From assembly GCA_029783825.1 (NCBI GenBank), contig JAREIK010000801.1, positions 6,887,890 to 6,951,889 of the forward strand: DNA of 64,000 nt. The letters are read 5' to 3'. Source of the DNA: Sapria himalayana. Lineage: Eukaryota; Streptophyta; Magnoliopsida; Malpighiales; Rafflesiaceae. The position numbers and the translations under genes are program-made. Shown in pieces: positions 33,724 to 43,929 of this stretch; the first letter of the stretch is position 1, and every line of letters starts with the position of its first letter. A model generated the notes under the pieces. The model did not search any database and was not told the DNA's origin. It saw only the letters and a list, made by a program, of their open reading frames with translations.

Positions 33724-36225
33724 TGTGTTATTACAATAGACATATAGTGAGAATCCATAATGATGTGAAATATGATGGAAACAAATCTTCAATTGTGCCT
33801 TTGGATACTGGTTGACTGCACGTTTGAACAATTGGGTGATATCATATTTCCAAACATACTTATTGACAAACAGAAGTTCAACCTAGTTCTCAAGTGTAAG
33901 TATCCTCTAAAAAGTGGACATAGATTTCAACCTCTTATAATATGGAATAATAGTTTTGTGCACCAAATGTTAAAAATGGTTAACACAACTGACATTGAGG
34001 AAATTGAATTGTTTGTTTAAGTCATTTGAATACACCTACAAGCAAATCAATCTATTGGTGTTGCAGAAATTGAGAATGTTATAGAAATTGACTATGGTTG
34101 TCGGCTTAGCAGCGGTACAGTATGAGATACTGGAGCATATAGAGATAATGATGCTTGCGCTTATGAAAAAGGTAATGATGAATCCGTTGAAGATGTCGAT
34201 GCTGAATATGATGATGACTTACATGTTCAAGCTAATATACATGTTTCATCATTCCAGACTACAAATCAAGTTTTAGAGAATGAGTGAGAGATATTTATCT
34301 CTGCGCATGCATTATCTTGTGGTGTATCGAATATCACAAATGATGATGATGAACCTGATAAGTCGGTTCCTATTCAGATTTACCTACCACCAAGACCTTG
34401 TTTTGAACATGTTGAAAACATAGATATTACTATTTCAAGTGGTTTGACTCAATGGGGGCAAGAAACAACCAGTTATGTGAGTGGTGAATTTGAAGTTGAG
34501 TAAGTTTTTAATTCTAAATCTGAATTGCAAGAGGCTATAAAGATTTACTCAATTAAAACACACCATGAGTTTGTTGTATTTGCCTCCTCAAAAAAATTGC
34601 TTGTTTTAAGATGTAAGAAGGCCGAAGAATGTCAATATCAATGGAAGCTGCATGCCATGATTGTGAAAGATATTAATTTATTTGTGATCTACAAATATAA
34701 AGGGCCGCATATTTGTGTAAATCTGTGTTTGAACAGAGACCATCATCAACTGGACTCAAAGTTGGCTGATGCTCATATAGAATCAATAATTAAGGTATAA
34801 TATACATTGTCCCATGCGACTATTCAAGCAATCGTGATGAAGAAATAAGAATATGAAAATTCATATATAAAAGTCTTGGATGAGAAGCATAAGGTATTTA
34901 GACACTTATTTGATGATTTTTCTCAATCATATACATATCTCCCACATTTGTTCTTGGCTATTGAACAAGCAAATCTTGGATGTGTTGTTATTTAGAAAAT
35001 CATCTCTCATAGTATGCCAAATAATGAGACATTTTAGCGCATGTTCTGGTCATTCAAGCCATCTATTGAAGGGTTCACAAATTATCGTCCTGTACTAAGT
35101 ATTGATGGTACACATTTGTATGGGAAATATATAGGGACATTATTGATTACTATGTGATGTGATGGAAATAATTAGTTGTTCTCATTAACATTTTCTATTA
35201 CAGAAGGCGAGAATATTAATAGTTGGGGATGGTTCTTGGCATGTATCAGAAATAGAGTAACTCAACGAACGGGGATTTGTATTATATTTGACAGGCATCC
35301 AGGTATTATGGCAGCTATGAGCAATCCTTATCTTGGTTGGGTTGTATCATATGTATATCATAGAATCTATGTGCATCATCTTGCAAGCAATTTTATGACC
35401 CGCTTCAAAGATAAATTCTTGAAGAATTTAGTCTGCAGAGAAGCTGTTTGGACAATAAACGAAAGATGAATATACATATGGCTACAATTGGGAGAATTAA
35501 TCCTGAAGCACGACAATTGTTAGAGGTGATTCTCGCTTCCGTTATGGGTACTTTCACATGATGGAGGTCGAAGATATGAGATAATGACAACCAATATGTC
35601 AGAAGTATTTAATAGTGTACTTAAAGGGGCTCGTAGCTCACTAATCACTGCATTAGTTCAGTTGACATTAATCCACCTTAACAGTTACATTGTTGCGAGA
35701 TGGGAACAAGGTGCTGATAGATTAGCATCCAATGAGCAGTTCACACCATGTGTTGATACTCAGATTCAAGGTCATGTGGATAAGGCTGGATCAATGGAAA
35801 TTATTTTTCACGATCACATACAGGGCTTATTTCACTTAATATCTAGGAGTGATCGCATTCATCGTCTCAATATAAATGATAAGAACTACACATGTGATAA
35901 GACATTGATATATGGATTTTTATGTAACCATATCATAGTAGTATGTCAGCATTAAAGTTTTGATTTTCGGTTATTGATTAAGGCTACTACACTATGTAGT
36001 CCTACTATGACACTTGGGAAAGCTTGTTTTATCCCATATTCAATGAATGATAGTCCAACGATCATAGCTCTAGGGTCAATGAAATGAAAAGTCTGTGATC
36101 GTCCTAAATTAACTCATTTGCATAATGAAATGAACGTCAGGGAGGGGAAAACAAAGATAAAATATGGGTTGTGCAAACAAGAAGGTCGCAATCAATGGTC
36201 TTATAAGAATACAAATCAAGCCTAG
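33724..36225 (+). pseudogene. MULE transposase (mudrA-like) pseudogene
   Basis: DDE-type transposase of a Mutator-like element. In order: N-terminal region (YYNRHIVRIHNDVKYDG, CTFEQLGDIIF, FNLVLKCKYPLKSG; 33724-34020), an acidic linker, the MuDR DNA-binding region (NSKSELQEAIKIYSIKTHHE, ECQYQWKLHA, YKGPHICVN, HHQLDSKLAD; about 34510-34790), the catalytic region with SIDGTHLYGKYIGTL (about 35100-35145), FSITEGENINSWGWFLACI and FDRHPGIMAAM (about 35180-35320), the segment TTNMSEVFNSVLKGAR (35587-35634), a SWIM-type zinc finger YTCDKTLIYGFLCNHIIVVC (about 35888-35947), and a C-terminal zinc-knuckle-like YGLCKQEGRNQWSYKN before TAG at 36223-36225. There are several stops and frameshifts between these pieces. 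SDRHPG of active relatives reads FDRHPG here. Confidence 0.9.
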
Positions 36226-36256
36226 TTGTTTGTTTGTAATGAAACATTCATATCCA

Positions 36257-38030
36257 TGGTCCAGCAGTCACTGACACATGTGTGTTTGATGTGGCGGTGT
36301 TGTGCACGGACTTGCTCGGTGTCATCCCACCCATCGATACTATCAAAGGAGCCAATATCTCTTTGTGGTGGTTATGTATCCAGTTATCCAGCCCACCACA
36401 TGATGCAAATGAGGTCACATTAGAGTATTGTGCATGTGGGTTCATCTTAGCACTGATCGAATGCTTCTTGTTTGTGGATAAGAAGGGTGTGCATGTTCTC
36501 ATGTGCTTTCTCCCGCTACTGCAAGATTTGACGGATACTGTGACATATAGTTGAGGTGGTGCAGTACTAGCACATACATACCTCAAGTTATGCTGAGCTA
36601 GCTTGGATTGTAGCCATAGTATTTTAGCGGTTGTATTACACTCATACAGGTGTGTAATAACTGGGAATGTGTATTGTTATGTATAGATAATTTATCATAT
36701 TTTTCCTAACGCGATATAAAAATTTTAATATTTTGACCAACTTTCTCATTATTTTGTATTCAGCTATGGTCTTGGGAAAGACTTCATGTCGAGCGACCCA
36801 ATTTTAGGCAACCACACGCAGATATAGTGCCACCACCCGTTCATGCCTTACACGATGCCGATGTCAAATTTATGGATGGTGGACTACCCGAGGCTAGCCA
36901 CGATGGATTACCAGCTCAATCTCTAGCTAAGCTAGAGGCAGAGCTAGCTTTTCCACTCATGTGTAGGTGGAGAGTACATTTGACACGGGTGCATAATCCA
37001 TCGGGTGTACTCATATACCGAGATCAGTTAGATGCACAGACTCCTGATTAGAAAATATTTATGTAAAATTATATGGTTCTATATTAATTATATTCATATT
37101 TCTGTAAACTTTATTGACATAAAATGTTCACATGTAGGTCTCATGACAGCCATACGTGGGAGAGTTATTTGATAATAATCTCATATATCTGCTTAGCTGA
37201 TCAGGAGTTCTGGTAGACGATAACACTGCTCATTTGTTTCGAGATTGTTAAGTGACATCATCCAGAGAGAGTCATGCGCTAGTTTGGATTGCGTCAGGAG
37301 ATACCTCCAGCTTGCTCTTATGAGCAAAAGTTTCATGTAGTGGATGCACGAGGATGACACCAGCATGATTGAGCGACCTATCATGCACCCTACATAGCAT
37401 TATGGGAGACGCGAGCAGCTAGGATCATCACTTCACCCCCTATGGTGGGTCTAATAGACTTTCATTATCCATACATGCAGTGATATCATCGTATTACATA
37501 ATGTTTTATGACTCCACGATTTCATAGGGATGATATGAGGTTCCATACTACAACCGGTAGTATGGATCTTTTGATAAGTTAGAGTCATGTCTTTCTAAAA
37601 TATTCTACCTAATTTTTAATTATTAGACTATGTAATTATTAGACTATGGCTGACATAGCCAATTGCTCTCGTATTGACACCCCTGATCCTTTATTCGACA
37701 TACATCATATTGCCATATTGGTGTTACACCAGATTGGTGAAGACCATCATATCATCTGGTACACTGAGGAGGTTCGATATCACATGAGCCATTTATTAGA
37801 CTTTCAATGTGGTCAACACCATCATGTATGCAGCCCATTCAAGGTAGAGGGAGAGGGAGAGCGAGAGTTGATTGCTGAGGTCGTGGTCAAGATGGTGGGT
37901 CAGGTCATGGTCCAGATAATGAGAGTGGTCTTGGTACACTTGAGCTAACTATGTCTACTTCTTACCCATCACCCAAGATGTTTATACCCCCACACACCTA
38001 CACATCACCTTTCCTACCCCCACATTGACA
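36257..38030 (+). pseudogene. Plant mobile domain (PMD, aminotransferase-like) gene of the MULE, decayed
   Basis: Reading gives GPAVTDTCVFDVAVLCTDLL (about 36258), RGFILAL-like CGFILALIECFLFVDKKGVHV and LCFLPLL-like MCFLPLLQDLTD, then SGCITLIQ up to 36649. A GT-AG intron (36650-36763, donor GTGTGT, acceptor TTCAG) separates this from LWSWERLHVERPNF (36764 on), CRWRVHLTRVHNPSG and YRDQLDAQTPD. A second intron (about 37052-37136) leads to QPYVGELFDN and CSYEQK-like debris, and the last part at 37646-37950 has DTPDPLFDIHHIA, HQIGEDHHIIWYTEE, an Arg/Gly-rich tract (GRGRGRAR) and TMSTSYPSPKMF. These motifs match the plant mobile domain found in MAIN/MAIL proteins and many plant transposons. The N-terminal part is missing, and several TGG codons have become stops. 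Confidence 0.85.
36650..36763 (+). other. Intron in the PMD pseudogene
   Basis: Donor CAG/GTGTGT and acceptor TTGTATTCAG/CTA; removing it joins ITLIQ to LWSWERLH in frame, which is the conserved domain order. Length 114 bp. Confidence 0.7.
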
Positions 38031-38031
38031 T

Positions 38032-38145
38032 AATTCCTCTGAAAGTGTTTATTCCTTCTGATTATCCAAGAAATTCCCGGACACAATTCCTCTGAAAGTG
38101 TTTATTCCTTCTGATTATCCAAGAAATTCCCGGACACAATTCCTG
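38032..38145. repeat. 53-bp tandem duplication
   Basis: The 53-base unit starting AATTCCTCTGAAAGTGTTTA at 38032 is repeated without change from 38085, followed by the first bases of a third unit (AATTCCTG). It lies after the PMD coding end inside the MULE. Exactness implies a recent event. Confidence 0.95.
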
Positions 38146-38288
38146 CTAAAGTTGGGTGTGTGTTACATTTAACTTCTTCAAGTCTTTTTATTAAATATGG
38201 TTATCTATTTTTTGTTGCACATGATATTTTGTGTGTTTTGATTGAAATAGAAATTAGGATATAGATTTTTTTGCACAAAAAAAGGTTG

Positions 38289-39025
38289 GAGGCATCTGCA
38301 ACTCTTTTTTTGGGACCTGGGAGAAGATTGTCATTTCTACATCATAGATATGATTTGAAGTTTAGCAAAATTATGTATTTTTTGGATGATTAGAACTCAG
38401 GGTGTGTGTTAGCTTGAGATGTAGTTTTAATTTATTTTGTAATTTTTTCAGTTGGACATTATAGAATCTATGTATCCTGTAATTTAATTTTTTACACTTG
38501 AGATGTGGATGATTAGAACACTGATGAAGATTTTTATATATTATGCAAATATATTATTTTTTGCATGCTGCAGGGCCTGTTGGAGAGGAGGAAGCCACTG
38601 GTGGAATAAATGGCTAAAGAAAATCGGGGGTTAGGTGAAAATGGAGAAGAGAAAAATGAGGCACCTGCAACTCTTTTTTTGGCACCTAAGAGAAGATTAT
38701 CATTTCTACAGCGTAGATATGATTTTAGGTTTAGCAAGATTATGTATTTGTTAGATGATTAGAACTCATGGTGTGTGTGTTACCTTTAGTTGTTGTTTTA
38801 ATTTATTTTGTAATTTTTTCAGTTGGACACTATAGAATCTATGTATCCTGTAATTAAATTGTTTATAATTGAGATGTAGATGCTTAGAACAATGATGAAA
38901 ATTTATATATATTATGCAAATACTAATTTTTTTGCAGCTGCAGGGTCTGGTGGAGAGGACATTCTGGAGGAACAAATTGCTGAAGAAACACGGGGCTAGG
39001 TGAAAATGGAGAACAGAAAAACTAG
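38289..39025. repeat. 369-bp tandem duplication near the right MULE end
   Basis: GAGGCATCTGCAACTC at 38289 and GAGGCACCTGCAACTC at 38658 start two diverged copies that share TTTTTTTGGGACCT-like, GATGATTAGAACTCA, TTTTTTCAGTTGGACA, GAATCTATGTATCCTGTAAT, CTGCAGGG and GGTGAAAATGGAGAA. Each copy ends with the inner part of the terminal inverted repeat, so that part of the right TIR is present twice. TTTTTTCAG/TTGGAC and TGCAG/GG could be old splice acceptors. Minus-strand frames at 38534-38737 and 38766-39041 are by-products. Confidence 0.9.
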
Positions 39026-39447
39026 GGAATGGATCATTCAATAGCCGGCATTGCGAATGATAACTATTAGTTTAATTTAATAGCCATGGTTTGCAATGCC
39101 AGCATTTGAAAAATTTTAAAATTCAATACCCAGCATTGTGAACGATGGTCATTAGTTTAATTTAATAGTCATCATTTCTAATGCTGGTTTTGAAAATTTT
39201 TAAATATCAAAGGCCGGCGTTGATAACAACGGTCATTGGTTTTTTAAATAGTCATTGTTTCTAATGCTGACATTTTAAAAATTTTTAAAATTCAAAGCCG
39301 GCGTTCACAACGCCGGCTATTGAATTTTAAAAAATTCACAGTGTGGCAATGGCCGCCGTTCACAATGACGAGCATTGCCACGATGTTTTCAGATATACTA
39401 GTTTAGGCATATTTTTGAAACCCGAATTAAATATTAGATTTTTTATT
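39020..39447 (-). repeat. Right terminal inverted repeat of the MULE with internal subrepeats
   Basis: Contains about four diverged copies of a roughly 90-bp subrepeat (GCCGGCATTGCGAATGATAA, GACTAT-like, TTTAATTTAATAG, GCATTTTAAAA-like), of which the left TIR has fewer. A perfect 10-bp-arm hairpin (AGCCGGCGTT / AACGCCGGCT, loop CAC) lies at 39296-39318. The outer end shares ACTAGTTTAGGCAT and CCGAATTAAATATT with the complement of the left end. Confidence 0.8.
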
Positions 39448-39576
39448 TAAATGTATTATTTCCGTACAAACTTCATATTCCAACCATGTAAGATTAAAAA
39501 AATAATTATGTTAAACATATATTGGGGACTGTAACCGACTGAGTTATTGCCCGAAACCAATAATAGTCGAGGAACA

Positions 39577-39585
39577 AATTTTTTA
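39577..39585. repeat. 9-bp target-site duplication of the MITE, left copy
   Basis: AATTTTTTA directly before the element; the right copy at 40085-40093 reads AATTTTTTG (8 of 9 identical). Nine base pairs is the hallmark of Mutator-type transposition, although this word is low-complexity. Confidence 0.65.
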
Positions 39586-40084
39586 AGGGATTATGTTTTG
39601 AAGTACTCTCCTAGAAATATTTAAGAATATGAAACTAATCTTTTAGCATTTGAAAAAAATACACCAAACTATAAATAAATTAAAAATCATGACACTCAAA
39701 TTCATAAGTCCTAAACTACCCCTCTCCCATGTCCCTCACCCCTCTCCCCTCTCCCCTCGCTCCTCTCAACGAGCTCCATCGTGGAGCTCACTGGAGCTCC
39801 TCGAGTTCCGTCGAGCTCCAGTGTGCTCCATCGATGGAGCTCGTCGAGCTCCTGTGTGCTCCATCCTCCATCGTGGAGAGGGGAGAGGGGCAAGGGGCGA
39901 GGGGAGACGAGCGAGGGACAATGGCGAGGACCAAGGTGAGGGGCAAGAATAATGTAGGACTTATGAATTCGAGTGCCCTAATTTTTAATTTATTAATAGT
40001 TTGGTGTCTTTTTTTCAAATATTAAAAGATCAGTTTTATATTCTTAAATATTTATGGGGGAGTACCCCAAAACATAAAACCCCT
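39586..40084. mobile_element. Non-autonomous MULE-type MITE (foldback), 499 bp
   Basis: Terminal inverted repeats of roughly 170 bp: the left end AGGGATTATGTTTTG, GTACTC, AAATATTTAAGAATATGAAA, TCATAAGTCCTA matches the complement of the right end (AGGGGTTTTATGTTTTGG, GTACTC, AAATATTTAAGAATATAAAA, TCATAAGTCCTA). The centre (about 39760-39910) is GC-rich with repeated GAGCTC and TGGAGCTC words and a CCTCTCCCCTCT stretch facing AGAGGGGAGAGGGG, which can fold on itself. No transposase is encoded. Several open frames on both strands (for example 39650-39952, 39711-39893, 39788-40018) result from this composition. Confidence 0.85.
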
Positions 40085-41136
40085 AATTTTTTGTATAATT
40101 GATTTGATATTTTTGATCTTTTTAAATTAATTAATTTTTGATAAAAAATTTACCTAAAATTGCACAATAAAAAAAATAACATTTTGGGTTAATAAAATTT
40201 ATATCAAACTAGGTAAATAAATACATTTCAAATTATCCAATATATATATATTTATGTTTTCATGCTTTTGTTAGAATGTATAGAATAAACTACCACAAAT
40301 ATCACACAACCACAATAAGTATAAGAGTATTTGAACATACATGTAGAATTGTGTTCAATTCTAGACTCGATAATTTAAAATAAATTGAGCACTATTGTCA
40401 CGGCACAAATATAGCATGAGCATTGCACAAGCACAACAAGAGCACAACATGAATACAATAGTCTTCAGAACACAACATGAACTTTGTAAAGACTTGACAC
40501 AAACTTCGCATGAATCTAACACTCTCGTAAACATAAATAGAAAAGATATTAAGCTATTCTTCTTAAATATTATATAATTTTAGAATAATTTCTATTATAT
40601 TTAACAGAGTATATAAGGAAGCCCATAAACATATGTAAAACAAAAATGGGATGAGTTCACGCATACAATACTTAAACTTGAAAAATGCACACACACTAAT
40701 TTGTTCACGTGAATACACTGTTCACATGAAATCTTCATGCACCAAACACTATTCATGAATACGTACATTTATGCAAAGATGAAAATTATCGTGTGTTTCA
40801 CTAGTTTCACCACACACCTCTCATGGGATAAAATCCTACTTTGCGAAAAACATATTCAAACAGGATGGATTTATATTTTCACAAATAGTCATCACGCATG
40901 ACTTTAATGCGTGGTGCGTAAGACTTCCCATTTTTAATTTTCGTTCTAACATAAGTTTTTTGTGTCTAAATTTTTCTGCGCATATACATCTTTTATAATC
41001 AAAAAACTAATCATTTTTGTATACATATATATTTTTAACGAGAGTATTCACTCTCATTTGAAAATTAAAACAAATCCAAAAAAAAAACAAATAAACTAAA
41101 CATATAAAATTATGATATGCCTAAAATGGGCAAACC
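40085..41136. other. Gene-less AT-rich region
   Basis: No domain or element boundary recognised. The 60-codon frame at 40395-40577 is rich in AACATGA-type repeats and has no recognisable motif. Confidence 0.4.
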
Positions 41137-41141
41137 TAAAT

Positions 41142-42053
41142 TGTTGGATTTGGGCAAACATGATTTGTTTTTTTTTTGAATTTAATGTGGCTTTATCTTA
41201 ATTAATTTAATGAGATTCATGAGGGTGCTTTCATTAAGTCTATGTGTGTAATTAACATAGTAATAAAAACGGTATTATTTTTTATAAAGAGCATTATATA
41301 TAAATGTTTTGAGAAAAAAGAAGAATCATATGTGTAAGATTTTTAGAAAACTCATACATGGTGTGTAACTATTCCCAAAAATTAATAATTGTTTTGTATG
41401 AGTCGGATGTTCTCATTATTGTGCACATGTTACTTAATCAAAAATAACAAGCTGATACAAAGTAACCAAAACAATTTCATAAGAGAATTAAAAATTTTAA
41501 TAAGTATGTTTTTTTTCTTTTTTATTCTATATGTGAGGGCTTGCAAAGGAAGTGTTGTTGTTCGTGTGGAAAACTTTCGGTGTTTGTGCAACATTCATGG
41601 GGAGGAGATAATGCATGTTGTGCTCGTGTCATGCTTGTGGGTACTCGAAAATCATTAGAAGAGCATCAGATTCAAGAAACTGACTAAGTTTTATTAAAGT
41701 ATTTTCAATTACATTTTATGTTTTTGTTCTTGAAATTATAGACATATAGACTTTTGACATTTTAATTATGTAGTTTATTTTGCTTGATTATGTGTATTTA
41801 TATATTTTGTTGGTTTTGAGTAGAATATATTTGTATGTGTGCTTGTGATTAATTTTAGAAAGATATATATATATAGGGCATAAAATATATGAAACCCAAA
41901 ATTTTATTTGATATCCGTTGTTATGGTAAACTTTTAAAACAAATATAATTAAAAATTTTTAATTTATGTATCAAAATGATAAATTTTGTTGGACTGAGAA
42001 TTTATTTAGAAATTATTCTTGGTTTTTAGGCTTTGTCTTAGTCGACCCCAACA
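41142..42053 (+). repeat. 5' LTR of copia C
   Basis: 912 bp aligning with 43930-44916: AATTAATTTAATGAGA, TCATTAA, GTAATAAAAAC, GAGGGCTTGCAAA, TTCAAGAAA, TATTTTCAATTA and CTTAGTCGACCCCAACA at the end. It lacks part of the first 30 bases of the right copy. The frame at 41389-41658 lies inside the LTR. Confidence 0.88.
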
Positions 42054-42055
42054 AG

Positions 42056-42067
42056 TGGTATCATAGC
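42056..42067 (+). other. Primer-binding site of copia C
   Basis: TGGTATCATAGC, one base different from the usual initiator-Met complement TGGTATCAGAGC, two bases after the 5' LTR. Confidence 0.88.
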
Positions 42068-42149
42068 TTTAATTTATTGTTGGTTTTTATATTTTTCAAG
42101 TGACTGGATTATTTTCTTTGAGTTGAATGAAAAAAATAATTGACTCGAT

Positions 42150-43160
42150 ATGATTAGGTTGGAACGATCAAATTATTCAACCTGAAAAGTAAAGACCGAT
42201 AGATCTTTTAATAATAAGGGACCTGCTCGAATCGACACTCAGTGATCAGATATTAGAAAGTGTGAATGACAAAACTGAAAAAATCATCTATGAATCCTCT
42301 ACCACAATGTGATGATGGGTTAGAAAGATAATTTTTTATCACATCTCTGTTGTCACAAAAACAAATGAGATATAAAAAAAGTTGAATCAATGTATGAGAA
42401 AAATATATTGAGGGATAAGACCCTATTAATCTAGGGATTGGTTATAATGAAATATCAAGATGGATCTAATATGATTGCTCAATTGAGTACTTTATAAGTT
42501 GTTGTTAATCAGCTAGCATCGATGAAAATAGTACTAGATGATGAGGTGCAGATGTTTTTGCTTCTCAACTCACTTTTTAAGAGTTATAAGACACTCATAA
42601 TCTTCTTAAGTACCTCAGCTCCATATAATGTCATTATCATTGTTATCATTATCGATGGGCGGCTAAGCAATATTATGAGACAAAAGAGAAAAACTTCTCT
42701 AGGATTCCTTGTTTCCGAGGGAAATAAGAGGAGAAATAGAATGAATTTTAAACCCATACTATGAGAGGGAGGCGAGAGCTTTTTAAAAAGAATGTCTGTG
42801 TAAAACCCATGGTGAAGTATTACTACTTTAACCAATTAAGTTGGATACGTTAAGATGAATTGTCCCAAGTAAAAGAAACTCAAGAGGAGCATAAGAAAAG
42901 AGATGAGGCTTGAAGGGTGGGTGACACCTTTGTCATAGAGGATGACATCACTTTTTAAAGTAGTATTGAACTATATTACAAAGTTAGTCAGGAGAGTGAT
43001 TCGGTGACAGCTTTGGTTGCCAACTTACATGTCACTCCGAGTCCTAATTAGTTTGTGAAATATTCACCTAGAGACTATGGATTAATCAGGATGAGCAATG
43101 GAATGACATTGAGAATACTGAGAATCAAGGATATTTATTTGGAGATAAATATATGATATC
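42150..43160 (+). pseudogene. Copia C gag and protease remnant
   Basis: Gag of the UBN2 class: GSNYSTWKV-like RSNYST region near 42170, ESVNDK, SMYEKNILRDKTLL (about 42390), then 42522-42764 with KIVLDDEVQMFLLLNSLFKS (42525 on) and SYKTLIIFLSTSAP. The zinc knuckle is lost. A protease-like segment follows (LHVTPS, SPRDYGLIRMSNGMTLRI, IKDIYLEIN; about 43030-43150), equivalent to the region after the DSG motif. Stops are numerous. No integrase, RT or RNase H can be found before the 3' LTR. Confidence 0.75.
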
Positions 43161-43929
43161 AATTACTCCTCTAGAATGTCTAGTATACCGCATATGTTCA
43201 AATGAACTTGTTCATCGTGAGAAAAATGGATAATATAAGCAGTGTGTGAAATTTAGGGAAGACTAATGAAACTTGAGAAAAATAGTCACTAACTATAGTT
43301 AGGTATAAAAAAGTTAAATTCCTTTTATATTATTCAATTTATGCTTAATTCATATCAAGTAAATGTTTGGAAAAAAATTACAAGCATTGATCCTGAGATG
43401 CATAAACTTGAATATATTTGTGTAAATGATTCACTTTAATAGAAAAATAGTTCACATCTACTATCTAAAAGTCTCATAGTAAAGAAAGGATAGTTGGTTC
43501 TACTAGGGAAAGATATACAACTATGTTGCTTTTATCCTTTTATTTGAAATAAGCAATATAGATTTTTTAGGTATTTGTTCCAAGATAAGTAATAATCTTG
43601 GATGAATCCATAATGATACAACTTTAATCCTAGTCATTCTCGGAAATCATACTAATCAAGAGAGAGCTTATGAGTTTGAAGTAAAAGTTAAAACTTTGAC
43701 TTTGACTTCTCTTGGGGATTAGTTGGATCAAGGGGTAACCGATGGCTCGGAAAGAAGAGTTAATGTCTCAAATTGCTATGTGAATACTTTAAATTTTTAA
43801 GATTTTTTTTTCTCATATGAGGAATGAGAATTTATTTTGTAGTCTATGAAAAAAAAATTTCTTATGGCTTAGACTTTTTAAATTTAAACTGATGATCCAT
43901 CTCTGTCTACCCAAATGAGAGAGAGAGAT

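Larger units (their letters stand above)
32363..39447 (+). mobile_element. Mutator-like element (MULE) with plant mobile domain gene
   Basis: About 7.1 kb bounded by long terminal inverted repeats (left about 32363-32730, right about 39020-39447 plus an internal partial copy) that share AATATTTAATTCGG, AAACTAGT, TCTGAAAA, the GTGGCAATG words, and GCCGGC/GTTCACAA-containing subrepeats. Between them on the + strand are a mudrA-like transposase pseudogene and a plant-mobile-domain pseudogene. The exact termini and a 9-bp target duplication could not be fixed because the outer ends have diverged. Both genes carry stops, so the copy is not autonomous. Confidence 0.85.

Noticed and set aside
38534..39041. 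Minus-strand frames of 67 and 91 codons
   Set aside because: They fall in the two copies of the 369-bp duplication and the right MULE end; no domain.
39650..40025. Several overlapping open frames on both strands in the MITE core
   Set aside because: Low-complexity GC-rich words produce open frames in many registers at once. They lie inside a non-autonomous foldback element.
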